A stretch of 64,000 nt of DNA from J084 sp964471405 (GTDB taxonomy: Bacteria > Pseudomonadota > Alphaproteobacteria > Sphingomonadales > Rhodothalassiaceae): contig CAYYGH010000004.1 of assembly GCA_964471405.1 (NCBI GenBank), positions 7,033 to 71,032 of the forward strand, in the 5' to 3' direction. Positions within the stretch are counted from its first letter, which is position 1; each line of letters opens with the position of its first letter. The notes under the pieces were generated by a model that worked only from the letters and a program-made list of their open reading frames with translations, searched no databases and was not told the DNA's origin. This document shows positions 60,773 through 64,000 of this stretch, piece by piece. Made by a program: the position numbers and the translations under genes.

Positions 60773-62200
60773 ATGCAGCTCCATGCGGTCTATCCGGAAC
60801 TGCTGTTGCTGGTCGGCGCCATGGCCGGCCTGATGTGGGGGGTATTCGCCAGAAGCAATCCCTATCGGGGCGTACGCAATCTGGCGCTTCTTCTCCTGGC
60901 GGCAGCGGCGGTGCTGGTGGTGATGGGACCGGCGCGGGCCGAGCCCTTGGGCGGCATGCTGCGGATCGACAGCTTCGGCGTGTTCGTGAAAGTTGTCATT
61001 CTCGTTGGAGCGGCCTTCGCCGTCATGGTGGCAGACGACTATCTGACCTTCCGCGACATCGACCGCTTCGAATATCCCGTTCTCGTTCTGCTTGCGACGG
61101 CGGGCATGATGCTCATGGTCTCGGCCGCGAATCTTCTGGCGCTGTATGTGGCGCTCGAACTGCAGTCTCTGGCGCTGTATGTGCTGGCCGCCTTCAACAG
61201 GGATCGTCTGCGGTCGAGTGAGGCGGGATTGAAGTATTTCGTGCTGGGTGCGCTGTCTTCCGGGATTCTGCTCTACGGCGTCACGCTTACCTATGGCTTT
61301 CTCGGCACCATCGATTTCGAGACCATCGCCCGGCATGTCACCGGCGAGGAAGCGCTGCCGCTGGGCGCGCTCGTCGGCCTCGTCTTCGTGCTGGCGGGGC
61401 TTGCCTTCAAGATTTCGGCCGTGCCTTTTCACATGTGGACTCCTGACGTCTATGAGGGGGCGCCGACACCGGTGGTCACGCTGTTTGCCGGTGCTCCGAA
61501 GGCGGCCGCCTTCGCGCTTCTGGTCCGGGTGCTGCTCGAAGCCTTTCCGGGCGCAGCTGCGGAGTGGCGGCAGATCGTGATCCTGCTTTCGGTCGCAAGC
61601 ATGGCGCTCGGTTCCTTTGCCGCGCTGGTGCAGACGAACATCAAGCGGCTGATGGCCTATTCTTCCATTGCCCATATGGGCTTCGCATTGACGGGGCTCG
61701 CCGCGGGGACGACAGACGGCGTAAAGGGGCTGCTCGTCTATCTGGCGATCTATGTTCTGATGTCGGTGGGCACCTTTGCGCTGATCCTGGCCATGCGCGA
61801 GGAGGATGGCTGGACGGAGGAGATCGCCGATCTTGCGGGGCTCGCCACCACCCGGCCTGCGATGGCGGCTGCGATGGCGATCTTCATGTTCTCGATGGCC
61901 GGCATCCCGCTGCTGGCCGGTTTCTTCGCCAAGCTCTACGTCTTCATGGCGGTGGTCGAGGCGGGCTATGCCTGGCTTGCTGTCGTGGGCTTCGTGCTGT
62001 CGGTGGTGAGCGCCGTCTATTATCTGAGGATCGTCAAGATCATGTACATGGACCCGCCGCGGGTGACCTTCGTGGCTCCGGGGCGAGGCATCCCCTTCGT
62101 GGCGACGGTGACGGCCGCGCTCAACTCGCCTTTGCACCTGTTGCTCATCTGGCCGCTGGTGATGGCGGCGTCGGTCGCTGCGGCGAGCCTTTTCGGCTGA
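60773..62200 (+). CDS. nuoN: NADH-quinone oxidoreductase subunit N
   Basis: Third antiporter-like subunit and last gene of the complex I operon. The 475-aa product has LYVALELQSLALYVLAAFNR, FKISAVPFHMWTPDVYEGAP and MAYSSIAHMGFALTGLAAG. Starts 5 bp after nuoM. birA follows after 22 bp, as in many alphaproteobacteria. Confidence 0.97.
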   Translation: MQLHAVYPELLLLVGAMAGLMWGVFARSNPYRGVRNLALLLLAAAAVLVVMGPARAEPLGGMLRIDSFGVFVKVVILVGAAFAVMVADDYLTFRDIDRFEYPVLVLLATAGMMLMVSAANLLALYVALELQSLALYVLAAFNRDRLRSSEAGLKYFVLGALSSGILLYGVTLTYGFLGTIDFETIARHVTGEEALPLGALVGLVFVLAGLAFKISAVPFHMWTPDVYEGAPTPVVTLFAGAPKAAAFALLVRVLLEAFPGAAAEWRQIVILLSVASMALGSFAALVQTNIKRLMAYSSIAHMGFALTGLAAGTTDGVKGLLVYLAIYVLMSVGTFALILAMREEDGWTEEIADLAGLATTRPAMAAAMAIFMFSMAGIPLLAGFFAKLYVFMAVVEAGYAWLAVVGFVLSVVSAVYYLRIVKIMYMDPPRVTFVAPGRGIPFVATVTAALNSPLHLLLIWPLVMAASVAAASLFG

Positions 62201-62222
62201 GTGCAGCCGGGACAGGCCGGAG

Positions 62223-63014
62223 ATGATCTCTTCTCCTGGGGGCAGATCGAGCGCGCCCCCCCTCTATCACCTGTCGCGCGTAACCAGCACCATGGATGTG
62301 GCCCGCGAATGGGTGAACGCGGGACGTCATGCCCCTCCCTTCTGGGTTCTGGCCGACGAGCAGACGGCCGGCCGCGGTCGACAGGGGCGAGGCTGGCGAT
62401 CACTTCCGGGCAATCTGCATGCAACCGGCGTTTTTGCGACGGCGCGCCCGCTGCATGAGCTGCCAAGCCTTGCTCTCGTTGCCGGTCTTGCGGTCATCGA
62501 TACGGTGATCCCCCAGCTCATGCAGCCGGATCGGCTCCGGCTCAAATGGCCCAATGACGTGCTGCTGGGAGAGCGCAAGCTCGCCGGGATCTTGTGTGAA
62601 AGCGAGCGTCGGGAGAGGGACGCGCTGGTCCTGGTGGGCATAGGGGTCAATCTTGCTCATGCGCCGAGGGATGTCGATCTGCCCGCAACGGCGCTGGCCA
62701 GCGAAGGCGTCGTTCCCCCTGCGCCCGAGACATTTCTGTTCAGGCTTGCCCGCGTGTTTGCGCACTTGCAGCAGAGCTGGGAGGCGTCCGGCTTTGCGGC
62801 TTTGAAGGCGCGTTATGAGCAATGGATGTGGGGCAGGGGACAGAAGGTCGTGATCAGCGATGAGACGGCCGGAGAGGGGCGCATTGCGGGCGAGCTTGCA
62901 GGAATCGACGAAGATGGCGCTCTGCTGCTAGAAACGGCGGCGGGACGGGTGCGGGTGGTCTCGGGCCGGCTGCGCCTGCACAATGCGCCCTCCCATGGGG
63001 GGCGCGCCCCGTGA
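62223..63014 (+). CDS. birA: Biotin--[acetyl-CoA carboxylase] ligase
   Basis: Activates biotin with ATP and attaches it to the biotin carrier protein. The 263-aa product has TSTMDVAREW, the biotinyl-AMP loop GRGRQGRGW at 50-58, KWPND at 108-112 and K119 in RKLAGILCE, then a small C-terminal SH3-like domain. There is no N-terminal HTH, so it is a ligase without repressor function. Confidence 0.93.
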   Translation: MISSPGGRSSAPPLYHLSRVTSTMDVAREWVNAGRHAPPFWVLADEQTAGRGRQGRGWRSLPGNLHATGVFATARPLHELPSLALVAGLAVIDTVIPQLMQPDRLRLKWPNDVLLGERKLAGILCESERRERDALVLVGIGVNLAHAPRDVDLPATALASEGVVPPAPETFLFRLARVFAHLQQSWEASGFAALKARYEQWMWGRGQKVVISDETAGEGRIAGELAGIDEDGALLLETAAGRVRVVSGRLRLHNAPSHGGRAP

Positions 63015-63026
63015 AGGAGAAGAGCG

Positions 63027-63818
63027 ATGCTGCTGGCGATCGACCAGGGCAATACCAATACGGTCTTCGCGCTTATCGGCGAGGATGGCACGATCCGGCG
63101 CAAGTGGCGCATCGCGACGGATGATCGTCGCACGGCGGATGAATACCTGGTGTGGATCCATGCCCTCTTCGCCCTTGAGGGCTGGAAACCGGAAGATGTG
63201 GACGATGCCATTATCGCGACCGTCGTGCCTCAGGGGCGATTCGCTCTCTGGCAGCTGTGCCGGCGCTATTTCGATTGCGAACCGCTGATGGTCGCAAGCA
63301 GTGGCGTCACTCTGCCGATTGCGGTGCGGGTGCGCAATCCGGATGAGGTGGGGGCGGACAGGCTGGTCAATGCCGTCGCCGCCTGCACGCTGGCACCGGG
63401 TGCCAAGATTGTCATCGATTTCGGCACGGCGACGACATTTGATGTCGTGGCGGCGGACGGAGGATATGAAGGAGGAGCGATCGCGCCGGGCATCAATCTG
63501 TCCCTGAAGGCTCTGCATGAGGCGGCGGCCAAGCTGCCCCGGATTGCGGTCGAGGCCCCGAGAAACGGGACGGTGGTGGGGCGCAGCACGCTTGAGGCGA
63601 TGCAGTCGGGCGTCTTCTGGGGCTATGTCGGGCTGATCGAGGGACTGGTGGCGCGTATCCGTGCCGAGCGCGCCGAGCCCATGACGGTCATCGCAACAGG
63701 CGGATTGGCGGCGATCTTCCAGCCGCATACGCGATCCATCGACATTGTGGACCACGACCTCACCATCAAGGGGCTTGCCGAAATCTACGCGCACAACCGT
63801 CTGCGGCCCGGGTGTTGA
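63027..63818 (+). CDS. coaX: Type III pantothenate kinase
   Basis: Phosphorylates pantothenate, the first step of coenzyme A synthesis; the type III class does not need the feedback site of CoaA. The 263-aa product has the phosphate motif IDQGNTNTVFAL, PDEVGADRLVNAVAA and VIDFGTATTFDVV, all class signatures. Starts 12 bp after birA. The remaining 182 bp of the window hold no gene I can support; an RNase J gene often follows in relatives. Confidence 0.94.
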   Translation: MLLAIDQGNTNTVFALIGEDGTIRRKWRIATDDRRTADEYLVWIHALFALEGWKPEDVDDAIIATVVPQGRFALWQLCRRYFDCEPLMVASSGVTLPIAVRVRNPDEVGADRLVNAVAACTLAPGAKIVIDFGTATTFDVVAADGGYEGGAIAPGINLSLKALHEAAAKLPRIAVEAPRNGTVVGRSTLEAMQSGVFWGYVGLIEGLVARIRAERAEPMTVIATGGLAAIFQPHTRSIDIVDHDLTIKGLAEIYAHNRLRPGC

Positions 63819-64000
63819 GAGGCGGCCCCGTAGGATCTGCGGTGCCAACCCGGTGGGAGTGCCGCTCTCCTTGTCCGTCTTCTCCCCCATCACCCGCCAT
63901 TCCCTCATCCTGTCACCTGCATTTCCTCGCTTGTCACCCGCGCTCTTTTCCCCCGCTGCCCGCCGGCCTGTCCTTCGTCATCCACCGGCCAGGACCGGCG

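Noticed and set aside
63819..64000. Possible gene start after coaX
   Set aside because: The sequence is pyrimidine-rich without a ribosome-binding site or recognisable coding start before the window ends.

Overview
The window is 64 kb of high-GC chromosome from an alphaproteobacterium. The evidence is the gene order (spc/alpha ribosomal genes followed by an HtrA protease and rarA; rnpB just before mraZ; nuoN-birA-coaX), the zinc-type adenylate kinase, a PleC/DivJ-like histidine kinase and a perfect CtrA-type box next to motA. I cannot place the order or genus. It is almost entirely core chromosome: I see no insertion sequence, prophage, integrase, CRISPR array, toxin locus or defence island, and base composition is even.

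Layout. (1) 1-7.6 kb: end of the ribosomal superoperon (rpsH, rplF, rplR, rpsE, rpmD, rplO, secY, adk, rpsM, rpsK, rpoA, rplQ), closed by a GC-rich hairpin. (2) 7.7-13.8 kb: periplasmic HtrA-type protease, rarA, a tRNA-Leu(CAA) on the minus strand, a YqaA/DedA membrane protein probably starting at CTG, dsbB, coq7 and a galE-like epimerase. (3) 13.9-17.3 kb: an orphan triple-PAS histidine kinase (minus), a DoxX-family protein and the RNase P RNA. (4) 17.5-33.9 kb: the dcw division/cell-wall cluster mraZ-rsmH-ftsL-ftsI-murE-mraY-murD-ftsW-murG-murC-murB-ftsQ-ftsA-ftsZ, mostly joined by start/stop overlaps. It lacks murF, ddlB and lpxC at their usual places. A 10-bp-period array of CCCAT boxes in front of mraZ looks like the MraZ operator. 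(5) 34.2-46.8 kb: mixed metabolism: an M16 protease (minus), a long-form acyl-CoA dehydrogenase, a 2OG-Fe(II) oxygenase-like protein, motA (minus), argC, a gamma-carbonic anhydrase, an NDUFAF6-like pseudo-synthase, an isobutyryl-CoA-type dehydrogenase, a crotonase without the hydratase glutamates, and an XRE regulator. (6) 47.0-62.2 kb: all fourteen respiratory complex I genes nuoA-N, with a DUF2442 gene between nuoF and nuoG and a possible tiny ORF between nuoI and nuoJ. (7) 62.2-63.8 kb: birA and coaX.

How the genes work together: the window holds the end of the translation/secretion operon, a nearly complete lipid II and divisome assembly line, and the full NADH:quinone oxidoreductase. Coq7 makes the quinone used by that complex, and gamma-carbonic anhydrase and NDUFAF6-like genes lie 3-4 kb before it.

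I did not find a clear undescribed system. The best leads are the complex-I neighbourhood (NDUFAF6-like, gamma-CA, DUF2442, small ORF), the crotonase with both catalytic glutamates replaced, the missing murF and the MraZ box array. Function calls rest on motifs read by eye; promoter calls are by eye and tentative.
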